Under the pieces are notes generated by a model that had not been told where the DNA came from, searched no databases, and worked only from the letters and a program-made list of their open reading frames with translations. From the NCBI RefSeq assembly GCF_900541275.1, contig NZ_UQJH01000033.1, forward strand, positions 1 to 5,973: 5,973 nucleotides of DNA, in the 5' to 3' direction. This DNA is from an uncultured Porphyromonas sp. GTDB lineage: Bacteria; Bacteroidota; Bacteroidia; Bacteroidales; Porphyromonadaceae. How positions within the stretch are numbered: position 1 is the first letter of the stretch; each line of letters starts with the position of its first letter. A program made the position numbers and the translations under genes. Shown one piece after another: positions 1-5,919 of the stretch.

Positions 1-96
1 ACGTACGTGACCGAGGCCGAATTCCGAAAGCAACGCAGCAGATCGCCTTCGTGCAGCGGTCTCTATGTGTCACAGCGGCAGAGTCCTTCTCGGGAA

Positions 97-129
97 GCCC
101 CTTGAGTGACGGAAAAATGCCCCTTCAGT
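97..129. repeat. Imperfect 11-bp direct repeat, 22 bp apart
   Basis: GCCCCTTGAGT at 97-107 and GCCCCTTCAGT at 119-129 match at 10 of 11 positions. Their starts are 22 bp apart, about two turns of the helix, so a dimeric regulator could bind both on one face. They lie just upstream of the large palindrome. With only two copies this may be chance or part of a larger repeat element, and no function is assigned. Confidence 0.35.
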
Positions 130-139
130 CTGGGCTTTC

Positions 140-179
140 TCTTTTACCGATATTAGGCGCGCCTAATATCGGTAAAAGA
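140..179. repeat. Perfect 40-bp palindrome (long inverted repeat without spacer)
   Basis: The left arm, TCTTTTACCGATATTAGGCG (140-159), is followed directly by its exact reverse complement (160-179). The centre is GGCGCGCC at 156-163. Symmetry breaks at the next pair (139 C, 180 A), then two further pairs match. As RNA it could fold into a hairpin of about 18 bp with a 4-nt loop. It lacks the U-tract of an intrinsic terminator on either strand, since the 3' flank on + is A-rich. It could be a dispersed palindromic repeat, an operator for a dimeric protein, or a U-tract-less terminator closing transcription from upstream. Confidence 0.9.
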
Positions 180-199
180 AAATGTCCTGTGGGGGAAAC

Positions 200-228
200 T
201 TTTACTACGGTCTTATTTAGTACTTTTG
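200..228 (+). promoter_or_regulatory. Putative Bacteroidetes-type promoter of hflX and the cob genes
   Basis: TACTTTTG at 221-228 matches the Bacteroidetes primary sigma factor -7 consensus TAnnTTTG exactly. A weak -33 candidate (TTTTA, 200-204, against TTTG) lies about 17 bp upstream. The patch is clearly AT-rich against GC-rich surroundings. Transcription would start near 233-236, right at the ATG at 234, so the message would be leaderless or start translation at the in-frame ATG at 246. This is inferred from the motif only. Confidence 0.5.
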
Positions 229-233
229 TAGTA

Positions 234-1448
234 ATGATAGACGAAATGAACCTTACTCCTAAGGATAATAAGGAGGAACTACGCGCCCTGCTCATCGGGG
301 TCACCACGCCGGAGCAGACAGAGCGCCAGACGCGAGACTACTTGGATGAGCTCGCCTTCCTCGCCATGACGGATGGCATCACCGCCGCTGCGACGATGAC
401 GCAAAATCTCGATGCCCCCAAGGCCGGCTCCTACCTCGGGAGCGGTAAGCTCGAGGAGTGCGCTGAGCTGATCGAGCGGGAGAAGCTCGACCTCGTCATC
501 GTGGACGATGAGCTGACCGCCGTGCAGATCAATTCGATCGAGAAGGTGTGCAAGGTGCCGGTCCGTGACCGCACCAGCCTGATCCTCGACATCTTTGCCG
601 ACCATGCCCGCACCGCCTACGCCAAAACGCAGGTGGAGCTGGCGCAGTACAATTATATGCTGCCTCGCCTGACCCGCATGTGGACCCACCTCGACCGCCA
701 GCGTGGTGGCGGGACCAATATGCGCGGACCGGGTGAGACGCAGCTGGAGACCGATCGCCAGCTGATCAAGCGGCGCATCTCCAAGCTTCGCGACGACCTT
801 ACGAAGATCGATAAGCAGAAGCAGACGCAGCGGAAAAACCGCGGTGCCCTCGTGCGTGTCGCCCTCGTTGGCTACACCAACGTCGGCAAGTCGACGATCA
901 TGAACTCTCTCTCCAATAGCGAGGTCTTCGCCGACAACCGCCTTTTCGCCACCCTCGACACGACAGTGCGCAAGGTGGTGATCAAGAATCTTCCTTTCCT
1001 CCTCTCCGACACCGTCGGCTTCATCCGCAAGCTCCCGACAGAGCTGATCGAGTCCTTCAAGTCCACCCTCGACGAGGTGCGCGAGGCGGACCTCCTGCTC
1101 CATGTGGTGGACATCTCGCACCCTGCCTTTGAGGACCAGATCGCTGTGGTCTCCAAGACGCTCGACGAGCTACTGGAGGGGGAGAAGAAACCGGTCATCC
1201 TGGTCTTCAATAAGATCGATGACTACTCCTACGTGGAGAAGGACCCGGACGACCTCACCCCGGCAACGAAGGAAAACCTCTCCCTCGAGGATCTGGAGAA
1301 GACCTACATGGCGCATATGGGCGAGAGCGACGTCGCCTTCGTCTCCGCCAAGACCGGTCAGGGCATGAGTGAGCTGAAGGAGCTGCTCTATGACCGAGCT
1401 AAGGAGATCCACGTCACCCGATATCCCTACAACGACTTCCTCTACTGA
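234..1448 (+). CDS. hflX: GTPase HflX (ribosome-associated, Obg/HflX family)
   Basis: HflX is a cytoplasmic GTPase that binds the 50S subunit and in studied bacteria splits stalled or stressed ribosomes. Numbering from ATG 234 (404 aa): N-terminal HflX domain with SYLGSGKLEE; the family signature GPGETQLETD at 165-174; a charged helix after it; then the G domain, with G1 GYTNVGKS at 213-220, G2 TLDTT at 240-244, G3 DTVGF from 259, G4 NKID at 326-329 and G5 SAK at 371-373. The insert between G4 and G5 and the ending YPYNDFLY are of the Bacteroidetes type. Start choice: the frame is open back to GTG 51, but that would add 61 residues through the palindrome and upstream of the promoter box. ATG 234 or ATG 246 (400 aa) gives the normal family length. 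The first dozen or so codons are AT-rich, as if kept unstructured for initiation. cbiB follows after 7 bp. Confidence 0.95.
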   Translation: MIDEMNLTPKDNKEELRALLIGVTTPEQTERQTRDYLDELAFLAMTDGITAAATMTQNLDAPKAGSYLGSGKLEECAELIEREKLDLVIVDDELTAVQINSIEKVCKVPVRDRTSLILDIFADHARTAYAKTQVELAQYNYMLPRLTRMWTHLDRQRGGGTNMRGPGETQLETDRQLIKRRISKLRDDLTKIDKQKQTQRKNRGALVRVALVGYTNVGKSTIMNSLSNSEVFADNRLFATLDTTVRKVVIKNLPFLLSDTVGFIRKLPTELIESFKSTLDEVREADLLLHVVDISHPAFEDQIAVVSKTLDELLEGEKKPVILVFNKIDDYSYVEKDPDDLTPATKENLSLEDLEKTYMAHMGESDVAFVSAKTGQGMSELKELLYDRAKEIHVTRYPYNDFLY

Positions 1449-1455
1449 TCCCGGG

Positions 1456-2409
1456 ATGAACCACCTCTTCCCCATCGTCATCGGCTTTCTCCTCGACCTC
1501 TGCCTCGGTGACCCGAGCTGGATGCCCCATCCGGTCATCGGTATGGGGCGGCTAATCGGTCGGCTGGAGCGGTGGCTGAGGCGTGACGGGCAGACGCCGG
1601 GGGAGGCTTGTCGAGCCGGGCTCCTGCTCTGGCTCATCGTCGTGTCGGTGAGCGGGAGTCTCTGCGCCCTTGTGATTTTCCTCGCCACAGCCATACATCC
1701 CATAGCAGGGCTGGCAGTGGAGAGCATCCTCTGCTGGCAGGTGCTGGCGACCCGCTCCCTCGTCACGGAGGCGAAGAAGGTGGAGCAGCCTCTACTCAGC
1801 GGGGATCTACCTGCAGCGCGCCGAGCGGTCTCGATGATCGTCGGACGGGATACGGAGAGTCTCTCCGCCGAGGGGGTCACCAAGGCTGCAGTGGAGACGG
1901 TGGCGGAGAATACCTCCGACGGCATCGTGGCACCGCTCCTTTTCCTCGTTCTCGGTGGGGCACCTCTCGGCATCGCTTATAAGGCGGTGAATACGATGGA
2001 CTCCATGATCGGCTACATCGATGAGCCGTACACCTACTTCGGACGCTTTGCCGCCCGGGCCGATGATTTTTTCAATTACCTCCCCGCGCGACTCTGTGCA
2101 CTCATGATGCTGCTTGCCGGTCTGCTTCTCGGGCTGGACGGTCGTCAGGGCTGGCGAGTGTTCCGTCGCGACAGGTACAAGCACGCCAGCCCCAATTCTG
2201 CTCAGACGGAGTCGGTGATGGCGGGGCTGCTGAGGGTGCAGCTGGCAGGCGATGCCACCTATGGCGGACATATTCACCATAAGCCCTTCATCGGTGATCC
2301 GCTTCGCCAGATCGAGCCGCGGGACATCGACCGTAGCTGTCGTGTGGCGGTGGGGACGGCACTGCTCACTATGTTGCTCTTTGGCTCCCTCACACTCCTC
2401 GTCCTCTAA
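1456..2409 (+). CDS. cbiB: Adenosylcobinamide-phosphate synthase CbiB (CobD of the aerobic nomenclature)
   Basis: CbiB is an inner-membrane enzyme that joins adenosylcobyric acid to (R)-1-amino-2-propanol O-2-phosphate (or aminopropanol, depending on lineage), giving adenosylcobinamide phosphate. The 317 aa match the usual family length of about 320. Visible landmarks: an N-terminal hydrophobic stretch (4-17) leading to LGDP and HPVIGMG (25-31); hydrophobic stretches at about 55-100; the conserved block VAENTSDGIVAPL (149-161) running into KAVNTMDSMIGY (176-187); YFGRFAARADD (194-204) and LPARL (209-213) before another membrane segment; SPNSAQTE (245-252) and GDATYGG (265-271); and a C-terminal hydrophobic tail. 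The start at 1456 lies 7 bp after the hflX stop. An upstream in-frame ATG at 1390 would overlap hflX and add residues unlike the family. The stop overlaps the cobD start in TAATG. Confidence 0.95.
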   Translation: MNHLFPIVIGFLLDLCLGDPSWMPHPVIGMGRLIGRLERWLRRDGQTPGEACRAGLLLWLIVVSVSGSLCALVIFLATAIHPIAGLAVESILCWQVLATRSLVTEAKKVEQPLLSGDLPAARRAVSMIVGRDTESLSAEGVTKAAVETVAENTSDGIVAPLLFLVLGGAPLGIAYKAVNTMDSMIGYIDEPYTYFGRFAARADDFFNYLPARLCALMMLLAGLLLGLDGRQGWRVFRRDRYKHASPNSAQTESVMAGLLRVQLAGDATYGGHIHHKPFIGDPLRQIEPRDIDRSCRVAVGTALLTMLLFGSLTLLVL

Positions 2410-3464
2410 TGCTTTACCAGGAAGACTATCCCCACGGCGGAGATCGCTACCGACGACCGATCCGGCTGGATTTTTCGGTCAATACCAATCCCTTTGGTCC
2501 TCTCCCCGAGGTGGTCGAGGCAGCTCTCGGCAGCCGAGGTGAGCTGGACCACTATCCGGATCCCTACTGCCGTGAGCTGGTGCAGGCGATTGCCCGTAAG
2601 GAGCAGCTGCCGGAGGAGTACATCCTCTGTGGCAATGGCGCCGCTGACCTGATCGATCTCTACGTCCGCGCCCTGCGACCAAGGATGGCGCTGGAGGCGG
2701 CACCTACCTTCTCCGAGTACCGTCGCAGCCTCACCGCTGCAGGGTGCGAGGTGCGGGAGGTGGTGCTGACGCGAGAGAGCGGCTTCGTGTGGGAGGAGTC
2801 GCTCCTCAGTCGCCTGGACGAGGAGCAGCCGGACCTCCTGGTCCTCTGCAACCCCAATAACCCGACCGGACGACTCATCAGCCCATCGCTGCTCGACCGG
2901 ATCCTCTCGCTCTGCGATGAGCGGGGGATAGCGGTCCTGATCGACGAGTGCTTCATCGACCTTGCTGACCGGCGGGAGAGCCGGACGACCGACCTGGCGC
3001 GCTACCCGGGACTGATGATCCTCAACGCCTTTACCAAGAGCCACAGCCTCGCCGGACTTCGTATCGGCTACTGTATGACTGCCGACAGCAGCTTGCTCGC
3101 ACGTATGAGCCGTCTCTCGCAGCCGTGGAATGTCTCCGTACCGGCTCAGCGAGCCGGAGTGGTGGCTGCGGGGCGGAGCGACTTCCTCATCAGGTCTCGG
3201 GCGATGATCTACGTGGAGCGGGCGGCACTCTGTGCGGGGCTCGAGGAGCTGGGGCTGGAGGTGCTCCCGTCGGAGGTCAATTTTCTCCTCCTTCGGGGAC
3301 CTATAGGTCTGGACAAGGAGCTGGAGCGAAGGGGGATACTGATACGCAACTGCGCCAATTACCACGGGCTCTCCGACGGCTGGTACCGCATCGCTGTCCG
3401 GAGGGAGGAGGAGAATAGCGCTTTACTCAATACCTTATACACCATACTGAAGTGCCATGGCTAA
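2409..3464 (+). CDS. cobD: L-threonine-O-3-phosphate decarboxylase CobD (PLP-dependent, class I/II aminotransferase fold)
   Basis: CobD decarboxylates L-threonine phosphate to (R)-1-amino-2-propanol O-2-phosphate, the linker CbiB attaches to the corrin. The 351 aa show the aminotransferase fold type I layout: FSVNTNPFG (22-30), the HYPDP motif (48-52), GNGAADLI (75-82) at the cofactor-phosphate site, CNPNNPTG (147-154), IDECFIDL (178-185) with the Asp that contacts the pyridine nitrogen, and FTKSHSLAGLRIGY (208-221) with Lys210 as the Schiff-base lysine. YRIAVR (326-331) supplies the substrate-binding arginine. HisC, histidinol-phosphate aminotransferase, is the close alternative. The neighbours cbiB and cobQ and the overall pattern favour CobD. 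ATG 2409 shares bases with the cbiB stop. The end overlaps cobQ by 8 nt, indicating translational coupling. No Shine-Dalgarno sequence is visible. Confidence 0.9.
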   Translation: MLYQEDYPHGGDRYRRPIRLDFSVNTNPFGPLPEVVEAALGSRGELDHYPDPYCRELVQAIARKEQLPEEYILCGNGAADLIDLYVRALRPRMALEAAPTFSEYRRSLTAAGCEVREVVLTRESGFVWEESLLSRLDEEQPDLLVLCNPNNPTGRLISPSLLDRILSLCDERGIAVLIDECFIDLADRRESRTTDLARYPGLMILNAFTKSHSLAGLRIGYCMTADSSLLARMSRLSQPWNVSVPAQRAGVVAAGRSDFLIRSRAMIYVERAALCAGLEELGLEVLPSEVNFLLLRGPIGLDKELERRGILIRNCANYHGLSDGWYRIAVRREEENSALLNTLYTILKCHG

Positions 3465-4923
3465 GAACCTTATGATCCAGGGGACTATGTCCAATGCCGG
3501 GAAGAGCCTCGTGGCTGCCGGCATCTGCCGTATCCTCCACCAGGACGGCTACAGGGTCGCCCCCTTTAAGAGCCAAAATATGGCGCTCAACTCCTGCATC
3601 ACCGGTGACGGCGGGGAGATGAGCCGTGCGCAGGTGGTACAGGCGGAGGCGTGCGGCATTCGTCCCGATACGCGGATGAATCCGATCCTACTGAAGCCCA
3701 ACTCCGACCACAGCAGTAAGGTGGTCGTCAATGGGCGTCAGGTCGCAGTGCTGCCTGCCGGTGAGTACATGAAAGAGCGCTCTCAGCTCATCCCCGAGGT
3801 GCTCCGGGCGTACAACAGCCTTGCCGCGGAGGCGGACATTATGGTGATCGAGGGTGCCGGCAGCCCGGTGGAGCTCAATCTCAATCGTCGGGACATCGTC
3901 AATATGGGGCTTGCCGAACTGGTGGACGCACCGGTGCTGCTCGTCGGCGACATCGATCGAGGCGGGATCTTTGCTCAGCTCTACGGCACCGCTGCTCTCT
4001 TTCGCCCCGAGGAGAAGAAGCGGCTGAAGGGGCTCCTGATCAATAAGTTTAGGGGAGACCTTGACCTCCTCCGCCCGGGGCTTGCGACCCTCGAGGAGCT
4101 CTGCGGCGTGCCGGTGGTGGGCGTGATCCCTCACATCGACGTGGACGTGGAGGATGAGGACAGTCTCTCCGACAAGCTGACCGCCCACAAGCCCCGCAAG
4201 CCGATCGACATCGTCGTGATGCACCTGCCGCATATCGCCTGCTTCTCCGACTACTCTCCACTGGAGCTCTACGACAATGTCTCCGTGCGGTACATCAAGG
4301 ATCCGGAGGACTTTGGCGAGCCGGCGCTGGCGATCATCCCGGGCAGCACCTGCACGACGAAGGATCTCGAGTGGCTCCGTGCCTCCGGTCTCGCCGACAG
4401 ACTGCAGCAGTACATCGCCTCCGGAGGGCTGACGATCGGGATATGCGCTGGCTACCAGATGCTCGGCGAGGAGATCCTCGACCCGGACCACTTAGAGACC
4501 GAGACGATTGAGTGCATCAAGGGGCTGGGACAGCTGCCCGTCCGGACGCTCTTTAGTGGGGAGAAGGAGCAGCACCGCTCCACCGGGCGACTGGGGGAGA
4601 TAGCGGGCGAACTCTCCTGCCTCAGCGGTCGAGCCTACGACGGCTACGAGATCCACACAGGTCGCTGCACCGACCAAGAGACTGCGCCGGTGCTTAGGGG
4701 CGAAGGGAATGTCTACGGGACCTATGTCCACAGCTTCTTTGACCATCCCGAGATCTCGCAGGCACTCGTCGCCCGGCTCTCTGAGCGGCTCGGCATACCG
4801 ACTGACCTCCGTCGCTTTGACCTCAAGGCATACAAGGAGCAGCAGTACGACCTCCTTGCCGATGGCGTCCGGCAAGCACTCGATATGGACCTCCTCTACC
4901 GGATCATCGACCGGAAGGTATGA
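3457..4923 (+). CDS. cobQ: Cobyric acid synthase CobQ/CbiP (glutamine-dependent amidotransferase)
   Basis: This cytoplasmic enzyme uses ATP and glutamine to amidate side chains b, d, e and g of (adenosyl)cobyrinic a,c-diamide, producing (adenosyl)cobyric acid. The 488 aa match the family's usual length. The N-terminal half is a dethiobiotin-synthetase-like P-loop domain: GTMSNAGKS (9-17), then FKSQNMALNS (38-47), LLKPNSDHSS near 78-87, VIEGAGSPVELNL near 130-142, and GDIDRGGIFAQLYGT near 164-178. The C-terminal half is a class I glutamine amidotransferase domain with the nucleophile Cys330 in GICAGYQMLG and His425 in GTYVHSFFDHP. All key residues are present, with no sign of damage. The start ATG 3457 lies within the cobD end (8-nt overlap), and the stop overlaps the next gene by 4 nt (ATGA). 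The protein sequence alone does not tell whether the anaerobic (CbiP) or aerobic (CobQ) name applies; use of cbiB/cobD suggests the anaerobic-type route. Confidence 0.96.
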   Translation: MAKNLMIQGTMSNAGKSLVAAGICRILHQDGYRVAPFKSQNMALNSCITGDGGEMSRAQVVQAEACGIRPDTRMNPILLKPNSDHSSKVVVNGRQVAVLPAGEYMKERSQLIPEVLRAYNSLAAEADIMVIEGAGSPVELNLNRRDIVNMGLAELVDAPVLLVGDIDRGGIFAQLYGTAALFRPEEKKRLKGLLINKFRGDLDLLRPGLATLEELCGVPVVGVIPHIDVDVEDEDSLSDKLTAHKPRKPIDIVVMHLPHIACFSDYSPLELYDNVSVRYIKDPEDFGEPALAIIPGSTCTTKDLEWLRASGLADRLQQYIASGGLTIGICAGYQMLGEEILDPDHLETETIECIKGLGQLPVRTLFSGEKEQHRSTGRLGEIAGELSCLSGRAYDGYEIHTGRCTDQETAPVLRGEGNVYGTYVHSFFDHPEISQALVARLSERLGIPTDLRRFDLKAYKEQQYDLLADGVRQALDMDLLYRIIDRKV

Positions 4924-5843
4924 GCCACATCCTGCTGATCATCGACGGGATGACCGACCCGGACTTCCGGCTCACTGACTATCCCTCTATGGACTCGATG
5001 CAGCAACTCGCTCCCGTTGATTACTCTGATGGCGGGCGTCCCGAGACTCTCGCCTGCACCCTTCGGATCCTCGGTCTCCGGCAGGTTCCGCCCCACATTC
5101 GTCCCATCGTAGAGGCCTATGGTGCCGGGCTGAGGGTTGTTCCTGACGACCTCTGGCTCCGAGCCAGCTGGTACCACATCAATGAGCTGGGTCATCCCGA
5201 CAGGCAGGAGAGTCCCGACGACTTCACATTTCCCACGGTCACCGGCAGAGACATCGAGCCTCATTACCTCGGGCAGGGGCACTGGCTCTTTCGCCTAAGA
5301 GAGGGGCGCTCCCTCTGTGAGAGGCTTACGCTGCCCACCCCCTTCGTCACCGGAGAGGGCGACCTGCTACCCGAGGGGGACGGCGCCATCCGAGGCTACT
5401 TCAGTCGCCTGACGACACCCCGGCATCGGCTCATCGTGTGGGACAAAGGGGTGAGTAGCTCCCTGCCGTTGCTTCGAGAGCCATCGATCATCATTTCGGC
5501 GGAGAAGGTCTTGCTCGGACTGGGGAAGATGCTCGGCTGGGAGACCGTGACGCACCACGCACTCACGGGAGATACCGATACCGACCTCGACCTCCTCGGA
5601 CGGCTCACGCTGGAGGCTGCCGACCGTACCGGTCGCGTGATAGTGCATATCAATGGCGCAGACCAGGCGGGACACCGCCGAGACGAGAGGGGCAAGAGGG
5701 CTTTTCTCCATCGTGTAGACAGCGAGCTCCTTCCTCTGCTCCTCCGGTCGCCGCACCGCCTGACGCTCACCTCCGACCACGGCTGTGACGCCGCCACCGG
5801 CTGCCACCTCCCCGGACCTCAGCCACTTCTCCGCTCTGAGTAG
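4920..5843 (+). CDS. Alkaline-phosphatase-superfamily protein, compact ApgM-like (archaeal-type phosphoglycerate mutase related), probable role in cobalamin synthesis
   Basis: The 307 aa resemble the metal-dependent ApgM branch of the alkaline phosphatase superfamily. Metal-site landmarks: IIDGM (7-11, Asp9), DQAGH (248-252), SDH (285-287) and CHLPG with His296. Further matches are a YPSMD segment (21-25, like TPNxD), EAYGAGL (65-71, like LEALGAGI), VWDKG, SAEKVLLGLGKMLG and TGDTDTD (216-222). The segment expected to carry the Ser/Thr nucleophile reads RPETLACTLRILG (40-52); Thr43 is the likeliest equivalent of the family serine. It is shorter than the roughly 400 aa usual for ApgM, with a compressed N-terminus, a small middle domain and a C-terminus ending soon after the last metal ligand. 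It overlaps cobQ by 4 nt, so a B12 role is inferred: a phosphatase acting on alpha-ribazole phosphate or adenosylcobalamin phosphate, or a threonine-phosphate enzyme. True glycolytic mutase activity seems unlikely. Family is fairly sure, function unknown. Confidence 0.75.
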   Translation: MSHILLIIDGMTDPDFRLTDYPSMDSMQQLAPVDYSDGGRPETLACTLRILGLRQVPPHIRPIVEAYGAGLRVVPDDLWLRASWYHINELGHPDRQESPDDFTFPTVTGRDIEPHYLGQGHWLFRLREGRSLCERLTLPTPFVTGEGDLLPEGDGAIRGYFSRLTTPRHRLIVWDKGVSSSLPLLREPSIIISAEKVLLGLGKMLGWETVTHHALTGDTDTDLDLLGRLTLEAADRTGRVIVHINGADQAGHRRDERGKRAFLHRVDSELLPLLLRSPHRLTLTSDHGCDAATGCHLPGPQPLLRSE

Positions 5844-5888
5844 TAAATGTTATCGGTCCCAAGCGCTGGTATAATGGAAAAATAGTAG

Positions 5889-5897
5889 TACCTTTGC
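5889..5897 (+). promoter_or_regulatory. Putative -7 promoter box of the tRNA-Pro gene
   Basis: TACCTTTGC fits the Bacteroidetes -7 consensus TAnnTTTG and lies in an AT-rich stretch 22 bp before the tRNA. Transcription would start near 5902-5905, leaving a 5' leader of about 15-18 nt to be removed by RNase P. No good -33 TTTG is visible at the expected distance (CTGG at 5866-5869 is the nearest). This box suggests the tRNA is transcribed independently of the cob genes. Confidence 0.5.
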
Positions 5898-5919
5898 CCA
5901 CACAAAAGGAGGAGAGCAA

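Larger units (their letters stand above)
1..233. other. Intergenic region upstream of hflX, no supported gene
   Basis: I see no gene here that I can support. The + frame starting at base 1 is open from the window edge to a TGA at 103-105 and could be the tail of an upstream gene, but its 34 residues match nothing I recognise. The hflX frame is also open from GTG 51, but the peptide it would add (through the palindrome) does not look like an HflX N-terminus. What the region does hold is an imperfect direct repeat (97-107 and 119-129), a perfect 40-bp palindrome (140-179) and an AT-rich promoter-like patch (about 196-235). Confidence 0.6.

Noticed and set aside
1..105. Open frame running in from the left edge and ending at TGA 103-105
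   Set aside because: Only 34 residues, no recognisable motif, low complexity in its second half; cannot be separated from chance.
140..179. Palindrome as a standard rho-independent terminator
   Set aside because: Strong stem, but the base 3' of it is A on either strand and no T-run follows; kept as a repeat of unknown role.
51..233. N-terminal extension of HflX from GTG 51
   Set aside because: Runs through the palindrome and upstream of the putative promoter, does not resemble HflX, and would make the protein 465 aa against the usual length of about 400-430.
271..276. AGGAGG inside hflX as a ribosome binding site for a later start (CTG 288)
   Set aside because: It lies in codons for the N-terminal KEEL helix. 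Starting later would remove residues that precede the conserved ALLIGV strand, and this phylum rarely uses Shine-Dalgarno signals.
279..1121. Long open frame on the - strand opposite hflX
   Set aside because: Shadow of a GC-rich gene. The translation has no recognisable motifs, and the + strand carries a full HflX.
1170..1973. Long - strand open frame across the hflX/cbiB junction
   Set aside because: Spans two clear + strand genes, is rich in Arg/Ser as mirror frames often are, and shows no family pattern.
2406..3365. Long - strand open frame opposite cobD
   Set aside because: Exact mirror of a well-supported PLP enzyme, with no motifs of its own.
3688..4491. Long - strand open frame opposite cobQ
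   Set aside because: Mirror frame of cobQ, whose Walker and glutaminase motifs fix the coding strand.
5870..5875. TATAAT as a sigma-70-type -10 box for the tRNA
   Set aside because: Perfect hexamer, but the Bacteroidetes primary sigma factor prefers TAnnTTTG, which is present closer to the tRNA at 5889-5897.
5907..5913. AGGAGGA resembling a Shine-Dalgarno sequence
   Set aside because: It lies in the short leader of the tRNA with no start codon or reading frame after it.
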